Part shown: positions 9,880 to 19,870 of the stretch, in pieces
How the letters are laid out: the number at the start of each line of letters is the position of its first letter
Numbering within the stretch: the first letter of the stretch is position 1
NCBI GenBank assembly: GCA_009823505.1
Contig: VZQC01006716.1
Location: 739,507 to 803,506 of the forward strand
Length of the DNA stretch: 64,000 bases
DNA from: Rhizomys pruinosus
Lineage: Eukaryota; Chordata; Mammalia; Rodentia; Spalacidae
Direction of reading: 5' to 3'
Position numbers and translations under genes: made by a program
The notes under the pieces: generated by a model
What the model was told of the DNA's origin: nothing
Seen by the model: only the letters and a program-made list of their open reading frames with translations
Databases searched by the model: none

Positions 9880-9990
9880 ATTAGATGCTGAATTCTCTGG
9901 AAGCAGAACCCCGTCTTTTAGACCTGCATGCCTCCAAAGCCCCGCACAGTACCCAGGGGATTGTAGATAGTTGTTGAATGCCAAATACGC
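9880..9990 (+). mobile_element. L2 3' terminus
   Basis: AGAACCCCGTCTTTTAGACC and CAGTACCCAGGGGATTGTAG then GTTGTTGAATGCC match the conserved L2 3' end. Probably the same L2 as 8690-9425. Confidence 0.7.
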
Positions 9991-10391
9991 ACTGCCTCTT
10001 GCTTTGTTAGGCTTGTCATGGTGTAAGATGGAGGTCTTTCAGCTGCCCCCCACCCCAGCAATTTGGAGATTAGGCCACAAGGTCGGATTCCTCAAATTAC
10101 ATAATCCCTGCTCAAATACCTAGAAGCCAGATCTCATTTAGCAATTATTTCATTAACCTATGATTAAGGAGAACAAACATCTTGGGTTTCAGTTTCCTGT
10201 CCTCTTCTGACAAGTTCACGAATACATCTGTCATTGTCATTGTCCCTCACTAGAGCCTGTTCATTTCTTTCATCTCCTCCTCCCTGACTTGTCAAACGAA
10301 CATGAGTCATCCCTTTGAATGGGAGGGCGATGGAACTTGCAGTACCCTCTACTGGCCTAAAATTTTAAGTGTTTTCACAATAAGCATGTAA
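9991..10391. other. Unique sequence with an AP-1-type site
   Basis: No recognised repeat. A perfect TGAGTCA (10303-10309) lies within ATGAGTCAT. This is a match to the AP-1/Maf consensus only, with no evidence of use. Confidence 0.45.
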
Positions 10392-10523
10392 GAATTTTTT
10401 GTTGTTTGTTTTTTGAAACAGAGTTTCCCCATAGCCCCAGCTGTCCTGGAACTCACTAGTAGACCAAGATGCCTTTGCCGCCTGAGCGCTGGCATTAAAG
10501 GCATGAGTCACCATGCCCAGTGT
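10392..10523 (-). mobile_element. B1 SINE
   Basis: GAAACAGAGTTTCCCCATAG through GAGTCACCATGCCCAG in reverse, with a short deletion in the middle. Confidence 0.88.
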
Positions 10524-10529
10524 TTAAGA

Positions 10530-10614
10530 CTTTTTAAAAAATGTGTATCAGCGTTTGCTCCATGTATCCATGTGTACAAAAGCAATGTGTGCTTTTAAAT
10601 CATCTTTCCAGCCC
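10530..10614 (-). mobile_element. B2 remnant
   Basis: ATGTGTATCAGCGTTTGCTC and ATCATCTTTCCAGCCCC are the two ends of a reverse B2 with the body deleted. Confidence 0.6.
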
Positions 10615-10649
10615 CAAAGATATAGGTCCGAAGACTTAAAAATATTTTT

Positions 10650-10656
10650 AAATTGT

Positions 10657-10687
<31 letters not shown>

Positions 10688-10818
10688 CATGTAGAGGTCA
10701 GAGGACACCTTGTATGTGTTGGTTCTCTCTTTTTACCAGTGGGTCCTGGAGGCTGAACTCAGGTCATCAGGCTAAGAGGCAAGTGCTTTTATCCACTGAG
10801 CCATTTTGCTTGTCTATG
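10650..10818 (-). mobile_element. B3 SINE
   Basis: (TG)n tail, GTAGAGGTCAGAGGACACCT, GGTTCTCTCTTTTTACCAGT, and the head in reverse (GAACTCAGGTCATCAGGCTA, CCACTGAGCCATTTTGC). Confidence 0.85.
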
Positions 10819-10844
10819 TCCAAACTTTATTCTTTTTAATTAAA

Positions 10845-11048
10845 AAATTTTGGAGGATCCTGGAGATGAAACACAGGTCCTTCTGCATTCCCAGTACATA
10901 TATATAGCTATATGAAATATGGAGTGTTATATATAGAGATAAATATATAGGTATCTCTAGTACTATTTAGGTATATCTCTATCCATATATATCTCTACAT
11001 ATATATCTTTTAAAGGAGGGGGATACTCTACATGCTGCACTACAGGCC
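10845..11048 (-). mobile_element. ID fragment split by AT-rich expansion
   Basis: GATGAAACACAGGTCCTTCT (left) and TACTCTACATGCTGCACTAC (right) are neighbouring parts of a reverse ID-like element. Between them lie about 120 bp of TATATA/GATAT-rich sequence (10895-11015), consistent with microsatellite growth inside the SINE. Confidence 0.55.
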
Positions 11049-11715
11049 TGGCATCTTCCATCTCCACAGCCCACGGGAATCCATCTCCTCCCTCCATTTG
11101 GCCTGCCCTGATGCCCATACGGCTCACTTGTGCCTTCATGCAGCTCTCGTGGCCATTTCTCAGATCCACTACTCCAAACTCTCCTGGTACTGTCAGATCC
11201 AAAATTCTCTTCTATTTAAGTCTGCCAACAGGAATGGAGGTGCAGGTACCTGATTTTGATTCCCTGTCCAAGGTAACTTAAATCAAGCCTTTTTACTTCT
11301 GAGAAATGTGCTTATTGGTGGGGTGGCTTTCTGAGCACTCATTCTAGCAAGGGCTGGGTGGATAGACGTGTGCAGTACAGAGAGCAGTTATGGTCTTCTT
11401 TTCATAGCCATTCTAGCAGAACGTGGCCCCGTGAAGCAACTGCCCAAAGGCTGAGGCTAGTCCTGTCTCTCCAAGTTGTAAGACTGAGATAGATTGCTAC
11501 TTATGGAAACAAACTGGAAATAGAGACCTAGGGTGAGTTAGACAGGTAGCATGGTTCCAGAGCATGGGCACAAGGAGGAAGCCTAGCAAAAGCCCCTCAG
11601 TGAGCAGAGCTGCATAGTAGCAATCATGGGAGGACAGGGCTTTTTATTTTGCTGTTATTGCAAAGGACACAAGTGATATTGAACTCACAAAGAAATGTAA
11701 GCAAAAAAGGAAATT
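11049..11715. other. Unique sequence, nothing recognised
   Basis: Mixed-composition DNA. Short frames around 11032-11253 overlap on both strands and lack domains. Confidence 0.5.
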
Positions 11716-11937
11716 TGGGGGTTGGAGAGATAGCCCAGCAGTGAAGAGCACTTGCTGTTCTCCTAGAGGACCTGAGTGGTTCCCAGCACCCACATGGTGG
11801 CTAACTCTCTATAACTCCAGTTCCAGGGGATCCAATGCCCTCTTCTGGCTTCTTTGAACATTGCAAGTGTGGATACACTCATATGTACACAGACAAAACA
11901 TTTATAAAATAAAAGTAAATATATATTTTTTTAAAGG
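11716..11937 (+). mobile_element. B2 SINE
   Basis: GGGGGTTGGAGAGATAGCCC head, CTCCAGTTCCAGGGGATCCA, CATATGTACACAGAC and an A/T-rich tail. A diverged copy. Confidence 0.93.
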
Positions 11938-12386
11938 AGGAAATTCTTGTGAAGTTCAGGGATGAAGGACAGCCATGTCAGAAAATCAAGAACATTGTCA
12001 GTTTCTACCTCATCTCTACCCTCACTGGTACCAGCCCTTGATGGTGAAGGGTGTCTATCCCCTCCAGACATCTCCTCTACAGATATATGATACCTACATA
12101 TATCTGTATGTCTGTCTGTCTGTCAGGGATAAAAATTAGGTATATATACAGCCACTCCTCACTTTTATCTGTAATAAACATAATTCAATGTATGTGTGTG
12201 TGTTTGTGTGTGTGTGTACCTGATTGCACATACTAAGGACACACATAGATCACAAGCATAAAGATCTTTAAGTTGACCTCATCAAAGATTGACTACCTCA
12301 AAAGAAACTGAGGTCTGTTTTCTCTTAGACTCAGACTATAACAATACAGAGTCCTGTGGAAGGGTTTGCCTAACCTCGATACTTGC
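11938..12386. other. Mixed sequence with short TGTC and TG runs
   Basis: A TGTC run at about 12108-12125 and TG repeats at about 12190-12220. Otherwise no recognised element. Confidence 0.5.
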
Positions 12387-12392
12387 TTATTT

Positions 12393-12432
<40 letters not shown>

Positions 12433-12583
12433 TTTTTGGTCTTTTCGAGACAGGGTCTCCCTGTAGCCCCAGCTGTCCTGGAACTCTCTCTGTGGACCAG
12501 GCTGGCCTTGAACTCACAAAGATCCGCCTGCCTCTGCCTCCCAAGTGCTAGGATTAAAGGCATGTGCCACCACGCCCGGCTTC
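12387..12583 (-). mobile_element. B1 SINE with (TTTA)n tail
   Basis: A TTTA run of about 12 units (12387-12436) is the A-tail microsatellite in reverse. It is followed by GTCTTTTCGAGACAGGGTCT to CATGTGCCACCACGCCCGGC. Young class. Confidence 0.95.
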
Positions 12584-13190
12584 TAAGATACTTGCTCATT
12601 TAACAAGGGCCCTTGCGATTGAGACTAGACAGTCACTCTCCCCACTTCCATCACAAATGTTGAGTCCTTCCATAACTCCCAGGATGACTCGTGTTTCATC
12701 TTCACCGATCACAGTGATCTGACTCCGTCAGTGGCTAGTGTAGACATGGGTACAGGATACAATACTAATTATGAGATCTGACCTGAAGCACAGTTTGGGG
12801 GGTGGAAGTGCTGAAAAGTATTCCTCATTCCTTGTTTCCCTTCATCCATAGCCTCACACATGCTAGACACATGTGCCATGTCATGAAGCTACACCCCCAA
12901 ACCCTTCTTCGATCTTGATAAAACATACAAAACTGGGGCTCCTTTCTTTCCTTAGGCAAGGTTGTGTGAAGACACAATTCCTGGTGCTTAGGAAGAGGGT
13001 AGGAGAGAGGAAGCCTAGAGAAGCCTGGAGCCTTGATGGCCTCACCATGCCATTAAATTAACCCTGGTACTATGTCGTGCAGGAAGCAGGGAGGGTTAGT
13101 GGATGTGACATTCAAAGTCAGCTGAAACCAGCAACTATGCAAGTAAGTGAACAGAGCTGCCTACTTTCTAAATAATTATAAAAGCTAAAA
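12584..13190. other. Unique sequence with ID fragment
   Basis: Mostly unassigned. About 12845-12905 (CTCACACATGCTAGACACAT, CTACACCCCCAAACCC) resembles a reverse ID fragment. Confidence 0.5.
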
Positions 13191-13192
13191 GT

Positions 13193-13445
13193 GGGGCTGG
13201 AGAGATGGCTCAGTGGTTAAGAGTGCTGACTGCTCTTGCAGAGGACCTGGGTTCGATTCCCAGCACTCACACGGTGGCTAAGAACCGTCTTTAAGCCGGA
13301 CATGGTGGTGCACACTTTTAATCCTAGCACTTGGGAGGCAGAGACAGGATCTCTGTGAGTTCAAGGCCAGCCTGGTCTACAGAGTGAGTTCCAGGACAGC
13401 CGGGGCTACAGGGAAACCCTGTCTCAAAAAGACAAAAAAAAAAAT
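13193..13445 (+). mobile_element. B2-B1 chimeric SINE, copy 1
   Basis: The first 102 bp (13193-13294) are a B2 head ending CTAAGAACCGTCTTTAA. At 13295 a complete B1 begins (GCCGGACATGGTGGTGCAC) and runs to TCTCAAAAAGAC plus an A tail. The usual B2 continuation (CTCCAGTTCCAGG) is absent. The breakpoint and B2 length are identical to the copy at 52659, which argues for one fused family. Target duplications here are degenerate (AAAAGCTAAAAGTG against AAAATCTAGGTGTG at best). Confidence 0.85.
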
Positions 13446-13784
13446 CTAGGTGTGAAAATAGCCATGATTTTATAAGTTAAAATAATTCATACATTGTGGG
13501 AAATATATTAATGCCTACCTAATTATGTATTAAAAGGTTTATATACATTTATTTTAAATATCCACAAAATTGCTAACCAGAGAATGTAATTTTTACTAGA
13601 CTTTCAGGGTTTGGGAGATTTGGGTTAAATTTCAATTTCTAAAATGGCCTTTTTTCAAATGACATTCTTTTATAATGTCATCTTTGGAAGAGAGAGGGAT
13701 AGAACCGAAAGTTAAGAAGTTTACTCTCTTTTTTTATTGTTAAATATAGTCATTTCTTTTTCTTTCTTTCTTTCTTTTTTTTTT
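13446..13784. other. AT-rich sequence with CTTT run
   Basis: AT-rich DNA ending in a TTTC/T-rich run at about 13755-13787. No recognised element. Confidence 0.5.
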
Positions 13785-14365
13785 TTAACTGAGCATTTAT
13801 ACAACTCATACAATGGTTCCCAATCAAACCCAGTCCTCTCCATGCCTTAGCCACCTATCAGAACTCATGCATTATATCCAAGCTAAGCCTGAACTAGTCA
13901 AACTCCCAAACCCAGACAGGTGTACATGTGAAAACTTACAGTTGATTGTAAGTCACTGCTTCTCTACATTCATATACCAGCCTTGGCTCTTACAGTCTTT
14001 CTGCCACCTCTCCTGCAATGATCCCTGAGCTGTGGTAGGTGAAGTTTAATATAGGGGCTAGGGATATACACTCTGGGGGCTCCCATTCTTTGGAGGTTGA
14101 CTAGTTGGGGCCTTCTGTTTGCCTGACTCTCTATTGTGTATGGAAGCATTACTGATGAGAACTGAGGGGTTCACTCGTTTCCTGTCTGCCCCTCATTCTG
14201 TGTGTAGAGGTTCAATTGCAGATGTGTCTCCTAGGAATGGGGATTTTTCAGATGCTTTGCTCCGTGTCTGACCAGTTGTCCTGGTCTTCATTGGCCTCCA
14301 TCTTTTACATCGAGTAGCTTTTTTGATGAGTGGCATAAGATATGCTTGTCTGTAACTATAAGATT
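13785..14365 (-). mobile_element. Rodent L1 fragment (probable 3' UTR)
   Basis: TTGGCTCTTACAGTCTTTCT followed by CAATGATCCCTGAGC is a motif string I associate with old rodent Lx-type L1 sequence in reverse. No ORF domain is present. The assignment rests on recognition of this segment. Confidence 0.6.
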
Positions 14366-14503
14366 NAATCCTAGCACGTTGGAGGCAGAGACAGATCTCT
14401 GTGGATATTCAAGGCCAGCCTGTCTACAGAGTGAGTTCCAGGACAGAGGGGCTACGGAAACCCCTGTCTCAAAAAGACAAAAAAAAAAAAAAAAAAAAAA
14501 AAA
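14366..14503 (+). mobile_element. B1 SINE, head lost at a single N
   Basis: One N at 14366 is followed by AATCCTAGCACGTTGGAGGC. The first ~25 bp of the B1 are missing and several bases are dropped inside, so this is probably an unresolved assembly join rather than a biological truncation. A-tail 14479-14502. Confidence 0.85.
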
Positions 14504-15185
14504 CCACATAGACACGACAGAGATGTCCTAGTGTCATTGTTGGGCGCACGCTCACAAAATCCAGCTGAAACAGACTAGGGAGACTGAAGCAGTCGGCTGG
14601 AGTTCCGAGCTGAGGCAACCCCTCCACCCTCGCCGTGGACGAGCTGCCCTCGGGTGAATTTCCACTTCTCTTTCCCACTACAGGCACTTTGATGTCATGG
14701 GATAAACACCAGTAATCTCTGTTGGAAGTGGTTCACCTTGCTGCTCCCAAGGGGGCAATGCTCTTCTTTGTGGGTTGATGTGCTCTTCTCTTTGCTCTCT
14801 AACACAGAGTCAGGGAGACCATCCCATCCCAGACCTTGGAGGACACTTCGAAACAAACACACTTGGGTCTGAGGTGGAGCTGAGGTATCCCCACTTCCAG
14901 AGCCAGCATCTCAGTAAGCTCAAGCCACACCAATTTATCAATATGACGCACATTGCACTTTTCATAGTTGGATTTCGGACACTGTCTTCATCTCCCTTTT
15001 CATCAGAACCAGTCTGAGCAGTGCGTGTTCACTGCGCCAAATGTTCCCACAGACACTGGTGTTCGGCAAACCCAGGCTTCCTTTCTCCGCCCCATAACAA
15101 ATCTGTGGGTCTCAATGTGCATTTGTTAGATGCACCAAATCTAAATCACACACTAAAGCCTTGATTTATCAAGATGCACAATATT
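14504..15185. other. Unique sequence, nothing recognised
   Basis: Mixed sequence with a few CpG (14545-14645). No domain-bearing frame. Confidence 0.5.
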
Positions 15186-15434
15186 CCAAGGAGTCCCTTC
15201 TTCCCTTCTTCTTCCCTTCTTCCCCCCTTCTTCCCTTCTTCCCCCTTCTTCCCTTCTTCCCCCTTCTTCCTTCTTCTCTCTTTCCTTCTTCCTTCCCCTT
15301 CCCTTCCCTTCCCTTCCTTTCCCTTCCCTTCCCTTCCCTTCTCCTCCCTTCCCTTCCCCTCCCTTCCCTTCCCCTCCCTTCCCTTCTCCTCCCCTCCCCT
15401 CCCCTCCCCTCCCTTCCCTTCCTTTCCTTTCCAG
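15186..15434. repeat. Polypyrimidine tract (CCCTT)n/(CTTCC)n
   Basis: About 245 bp almost entirely C and T on the plus strand, mostly CCCTT, CTTCCC and CCCCT units. The pure pyrimidine strand could form intramolecular triplex. The Pro/Ser/Phe frames across it are artefacts. Confidence 0.95.
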
Positions 15435-15874
15435 CAGGTATTACTTTGACATCAAGTTCCTTGGGGGCAGTATTTGCAGTGGTGATGTGGTTTATTCATT
15501 AAAATATCAATGAACACAGGGGATGATGAAATTGATAACACTCACTTAAACTGCAATGTTATAACCTTTTTATTTTATTTTATTTTTACTTTTCAATGTT
15601 AAGAGTTTTGTACAAGTCACATCCCATAATCACATATGTCTCTGTGACTCTGGAGACTGAGAAGACATATCTATGGCCTTACTACTGTTTGTCCATGTCA
15701 CACAGTCCCTCAATAAATATTTGAGTATCTGTATGTACCAGGCAGCAAGCTAAGCACTGGGAATCAACTCGCTATGTTCTCTACCCTCACAGAGGGCAAT
15801 AAAAGATAATGATAGATCATATACTTATTTCCTCTAAATCAACAGGAATGCTACAGTGAATACAAAAGGTACAT
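15435..15874. other. AT-rich sequence with an old mammalian repeat
   Basis: CCTCAATAAATATTTGAGTA and TGTACCAGGCAGCAAGCTAA (about 15700-15800) resemble an ancient interspersed repeat of the TGTGCCAGGCACTG type. Family not assigned. The rest is unremarkable. Confidence 0.5.
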
Positions 15875-15952
15875 GGGGTTAGGGACATAGCTTTGTGGTA
15901 GAGCCCTTGTCTACCATATGCAGCATCCTAGGTTCCATCCCCAGAACCACAC
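15875..15952 (+). mobile_element. ID SINE
   Basis: GGGGTTAGGGACATAGCTTT, GTGGTAGAGCCCTTGTCTAC and GGTTCCATCCCCAGAACCAC form a complete ID body. Confidence 0.8.
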
Positions 15953-15982
15953 AAGAGGGTGGGGAAGGTGCAGCACTAGACA

Positions 15983-16139
15983 GTTTTTTGTTTTGGTCTT
16001 TTTGAGACATGGTCTCTCTGTAGCCCCAGCTGGCCTGGTGCTTGTTATGTAGACCAGCCTGGTCTCCATCTTACAGCGATCTGCCTGCCTCTGCCTCCCG
16101 AATGCTGGGATTAAAAGCATGCACCACCATACCCAGCTA
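15983..16139 (-). mobile_element. B1 SINE
   Basis: GTCTTTTTGAGACATGGTCT through GCATGCACCACCATACCCAG in reverse. Confidence 0.92.
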
Positions 16140-16194
16140 GACAAAGTATTTCATGAGTGAACCCAACATAGTAGTTTATGTAGTATCTACTACC

Positions 16195-16370
16195 CTGCTA
16201 GTAGATAGCCTGAGTTCAAATCCCAGGTCTGCTATGTAATCTGGTCTAGTTTCTTATCTCAATAGTTTAACCTACTAAATGGGAATAGAAATTGTCACTT
16301 TGTCCTAGGGTTGTCATGAGAGTTAGCATTTTGCATAAATAGTCAAAACTACACAAGTGTTAATTCAGCA
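16195..16370 (+). mobile_element. MIR relic
   Basis: GAGTTCAAATCCCAGGTCTG, AACCTACTAAATGGGAATAG and GGGTTGTCATGAGAGTTAGC follow the forward MIR order. Confidence 0.8.
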
Positions 16371-16720
16371 CTGATCCTAACTGAACATGGCAGCAAACTG
16401 CAGTGATATAACACCACTGGCCTTGGATCTGTGAGGCACAAGCATCATGGGCAGTTCTTGACATCTGGACCCAGGTGGCTACTGCAGGAGGCTAACTTTC
16501 CTGCCCATAACCCCTAAGTACAAACCAAGCCTCTCCAATCAGTGGCTTCTTGCTCACAGAACTCCCAAACTAACATGTTAGTTTAGAGAATTTAAGGTGA
16601 CTTTTTCAGGAGAATCTCAGTTTTAATAAGCAGATCTTGGAAGAACCAGAGATTTTGAAGGGACAGTGACAGTAAAATGAATGAACTGTGGCCTTTTCTC
16701 CCAGAACATTTTCCATGATA
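16371..16720. other. Unique sequence, nothing recognised
   Basis: Mixed sequence up to the L1 target duplication. No supported feature. Confidence 0.5.
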
Positions 16721-17283
16721 AAAGTGCACAGTTCCCTTCACAATAGCAAGGAGCTGGAACCAACCTAAATGCCCCTCAACTGACGAGTGGATAGAGAAAA
16801 TGTGGTACATCTACACAATGGAGTTCTATGCAGCAGTAAAGAAAGACAACATCACGAGCTTTGCAGGAAAATGGCTGGAGCTAGAGGACATCATGCTGGG
16901 TGAAGTAACACAGTCCCAGAAAAACAAACGACGAATGGTATCCCTCATCTGTGGATGCTAGTGCCAATTACCTAGTTGTAAGTATTTCTTGTGTAGGGCC
17001 CCCTGAGCTTTTGTCCAAAGCAGTTGGGCGTAATGCATATTGGAAACAACAACAACAACAATAGAAAGGACTGCATCAAAGAACTGACTGAAACAGTGAA
17101 CTTCTGCTCAAAACAGTCACCTTCCTCATGGAGAATATTGAGAAAGACTGAGAAAGAGATGAAAAGCATGTTTGGCAGAATGCATGAGCTCTGGTGGGAT
17201 GGGGGAATGGGCAGGAACATGGGTCTAGATTTGTTAAAAAAATAAAAATAAATTTATGTGAAAAAAAAAAAGTGCACAGTTCC
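16721..17283 (+). mobile_element. L1 3' end, 5'-truncated, with target duplication
   Basis: The element (about 16736-17268) starts in the terminal ORF2 segment (ATAGCAAGGAGCTGGAACCA, GTGGTACATCTACACAATGG) and continues through a 3' UTR with an AAC run and a G-rich stretch to a poly-A tail. AAAGTGCACAGTTCC flanks it perfectly on both sides (16721-16735 and 17269-17283), a clean hallmark of target-primed insertion. Too short to encode any activity. Confidence 0.92.
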
Positions 17284-17344
17284 AGGTAAACTCTTATATT
17301 CATTTGCTGTGGCTCTGCAGCCAGGATAATCCTGACTTTATATC

Positions 17345-17510
17345 ACATTCTTTGGGGGGGAGGGGGAAGGGTTCTTTTTGAGGCAGGGTCCCCCTATAGC
17401 CCTAGCTGACCTGGAACTCAGGATGTAGACCAGGCTGGCCTTGATCTCACAGAGATCTGCCTGCCTCTGCCTTCTGACTGCTAGGATCAAAGACAAACAC
17501 CTTCACCATG
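17345..17510 (-). mobile_element. B1 SINE, diverged
   Basis: TTGAGGCAGGGTCCCCCTAT through TAGGATCAAAGACAAACACC in reverse, preceded by a G/A-rich run. Confidence 0.85.
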
Positions 17511-17880
17511 CGGTTGGAGAGAATTCTGTCTTCTCTCAGCTTGCTATGCTAGCTATCACTGGCTATGAGCTACAACTAAATAGTTCAAGTTCACACATGG
17601 AGATCAATATGATAGAATCTAGACATTCAAAGAGGGTGTCTGGAAGATCAGTCTGAGATGTCTTCAAAGTGTCTGGAAAGCCTCTGGACTCCAGGGAAAC
17701 AGAGAACACGCTGACCCCTTGTTGTCGCTGTATCTGCAACAAGCTCCTCCTGACTGAAACCCTGGAACCTGGAGTAGGAATCAGTATCAAAATCCACAGT
17801 GTCACATGAGATAAGTGAGATAAGTGGAATTCAACAGGACTTTCGTAGCTGGAATTGGCACCTGATATCTCAAAATACAC
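17511..17880. other. Unique sequence
   Basis: No recognised repeat. A reverse frame of 115 residues (17563-17910) runs into the tandem duplication and has no recognisable domain. Confidence 0.5.
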
Positions 17881-17990
17881 CTGTCCCTGTAGAGTATGGA
17901 CTCGGTACATTCATAATAACAATAATAATAATGACACGTGTCCCTGAAGAGTATGGACTTGGTACATTCATAACAATAATAATAATGGCT
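17881..17990. repeat. Tandem duplication (~55 bp) with AAT run
   Basis: CCTGTAGAGTATGGACTCGG...TTCATAATAACAATAATAAT and CCTGAAGAGTATGGACTTGG...TTCATAACAATAATAATAAT lie side by side, two copies of one unit ending in an AAT microsatellite. Confidence 0.85.
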
Positions 17991-18034
17991 TAGCTTAAAT
18001 AAGGCCAGTTTTCTTTTCCTTTTTCCATTTTTTC

Positions 18035-18362
18035 ATGTGTGTATGGTATACATGTGCGTATGCATACTTTTGCATATATGTGACTGCCCATGATGTGGCA
18101 GTCTGAGGCTGATGTCAAGAATCAATTACTCTTTCATCTTACTCATTGCTGCAGACCTTCCAATCAATCCCAGAGCTCACAGACTGATATGCTGGTCTTG
18201 CTCTCCAGCTCGCTCTGGGATCCCCTGTATCCGTCTTCCCAAGCTGGAATTACAGGTGGACTGCCATGCTCACCCAGCATGCATGTGCTTTTCTAGGGAT
18301 CTGAATTCCTGTCCTCAGGTTTTACAGCAAATGCTTTAACCACTGAGCTATCTTCCCAGCCT
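18035..18362 (-). mobile_element. Long B4-type composite SINE
   Basis: GT-rich tail, a GATGTGGCAGTCTGAGGCTG block, CCAAGCTGGAATTACAGGTG (B1-like) and a reverse tRNA-like head (TTTAACCACTGAGCTATCTT). Same layout as 6523-6840. Confidence 0.7.
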
Positions 18363-18434
18363 AGGCCAGTTTTTTTCTAAGTAAGTTTGCCCCTGTACAG
18401 GAGAGAAGATAGAGAGTTGAGACCTTAAGACTTT

Positions 18435-18623
18435 AAGAATTAAACACTTTGAGATGGGCGTGGTAGCACATGCCTTTAATCCCAGCACTCAGGAGGCAGA
18501 AGCAGGTGGATCTCTGTGAGTTCAAGGTCAGCCTGGTGTACATAGAGAGTTCCAGGACAGCTGGGGCTGCAGGGAGACCCTGCCTCAAAAAGACAAAAAA
18601 AAAAAAAAAAGAATTAAACACTT
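18435..18623 (+). mobile_element. B1 SINE with target duplication
   Basis: B1 at 18450-18608. AAGAATTAAACACTT is repeated exactly before (18435-18449) and after (18609-18623) the element. Confidence 0.95.
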
Positions 18624-18804
18624 AGATCAAGGTTTGGAACTTAATTTTCACAAGGAAGATCTTAGAAGTCAAGTTCTCAATCAAATGCTTGCTAACTTCC
18701 CTTACCCAGATCACCAGCTTTTCCCAAAGCACTTCTAGTGGTGATAAGACACATTTTCAGACAGAACATAGCTGTATGCTATGCACTCACATTATGCCAT
18801 CTTG

Positions 18805-18950
18805 AACTTTTGGGGGGGGCAGGATTTCATTAATAGCCCTGACAGGCCTAGAATTTATTATATAGACCAGGCTATCCTCGAACCCACAGAAATCTAACTG
18901 TTTCTGCCTCCTTAATAGGGTGAAAGGCATGTGCCACCCAGGTCCAGATT
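18805..18950 (-). mobile_element. Old B1
   Basis: GGCAGGATTTCATTAATAGC, AGACCAGGCTATCCTCGAAC and GGCATGTGCCACCCAGGTCC keep B1 order in reverse with heavy divergence. Confidence 0.8.
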
Positions 18951-19129
18951 TTTCCATCTTTAAATCCTCTGTTGGTAGTAAAAGAATGGACAGTAGCTAG
19001 CCAGAATGGAGGTTTTCAAGAACTGCCCTGTGAAGGGCAAACTCCATCACTGAATCCTTATCAGTGCTCTGTGGGAAGTTCTCATGGGCACATCCAGAGG
19101 TTCCACGCCTCCTGCTCTGATTTCTGTTC

Positions 19130-19290
19130 CTGCTGCTCTTCCACTACTACTTCTGCCGCAGAGCCTTTGCAAATGCTCTATTTTCTGCCTGCTGCATTCC
19201 CTAGGCAACCTACAGATCATTTATTTATCTCCTTCCAGTCTTTTCTCCAAATAACTTACTCATGAGTTCTTTTCCCACCAGACTTTAGAA
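19130..19290 (+). mobile_element. L2 relic
   Basis: GAGCCTTTGCAAATGCTCTA and TTTTCTGCCTGCTGCATTCC followed by ATCTCCTTCCAGTCTTTTCT matches the L2 3' region. Confidence 0.65.
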
Positions 19291-19307
19291 AAATATAATA
19301 CTCACTT

Positions 19308-19505
19308 CAGTATATAGTATACATTATATAGTATACAGTACACATTATATAGTATACAGTACACATTATATAGTATACAGTACACATTATATAGTATACA
19401 GTATACATTATATAGTATACAGTACACATTATATAGTATACAGTATACATTATATAGTATACAGTACACATTATATAGTATACAGTATACATTATATAGC
19501 ATACA
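19308..19505. repeat. 21-bp AT-rich minisatellite
   Basis: About nine tandem copies of a 21-bp unit (ATTATATAGTATACAGTACAC with a C/T variant near its end). GTATAC and TATATA palindromes recur every unit. The period is a multiple of three, which keeps reverse frames (YNVYCIL repeats) open without coding meaning. Confidence 0.95.
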
Positions 19506-19532
19506 GCGTGTTTTGCTGCTTATGTTTTCCCA

Positions 19533-19714
19533 TAGAAATGACTTTTTTTTTTTTTTTTTTTGGTCTTTTCAAGACAGGGTCTCCCTGTAGCCCCAGCTGT
19601 CATGGAACTCGCTCTGTAGACCAGGCTGGCCTTGAACTCACAAAGATCCACCTGCCTCTGGCTCCCAAGTGCTAGGATTAAAGGTGTGCACTACCACGCC
19701 CAGCTAGAAATGAC
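19533..19714 (-). mobile_element. B1 SINE with target duplication
   Basis: Reverse B1 at 19543-19704. TAGAAATGAC occurs at 19533-19542 and again at 19705-19714. Confidence 0.95.
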
Positions 19715-19759
19715 CATTTTTAAACCCATATGCACAACTGACTTATTTTTTGGGTTCAT

Positions 19760-19870
19760 TAATTATTACCCTTGACTGGAATGTGTGCTGAGATATTTGT
19801 CTACTTTTATTCACAGCTCTAAATCTAGCACCTAGCAAGACAACTGGCACATGGCAAGAACTCCATAAAT
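19760..19870 (+). mobile_element. L2 3' terminus
   Basis: CTAGCACCTAGCAAGACAAC, TGGCACATGGCAAGAACTCC and ATAAATATTTGCTGGTTAAA match the conserved L2 end. Confidence 0.8.

Noticed and set aside
15161..15502. Pro/Ser/Phe-rich frames
   Set aside because: They are translations of the CCCTT/CTTCC tract.
19302..19502. Reverse frame of YNVYCIL repeats
   Set aside because: Produced by a 21-bp AT-rich satellite whose period is a multiple of three.
19308..19505. CRISPR-like direct repeat array
   Set aside because: Units are contiguous with no spacers, and the host is a mammal.
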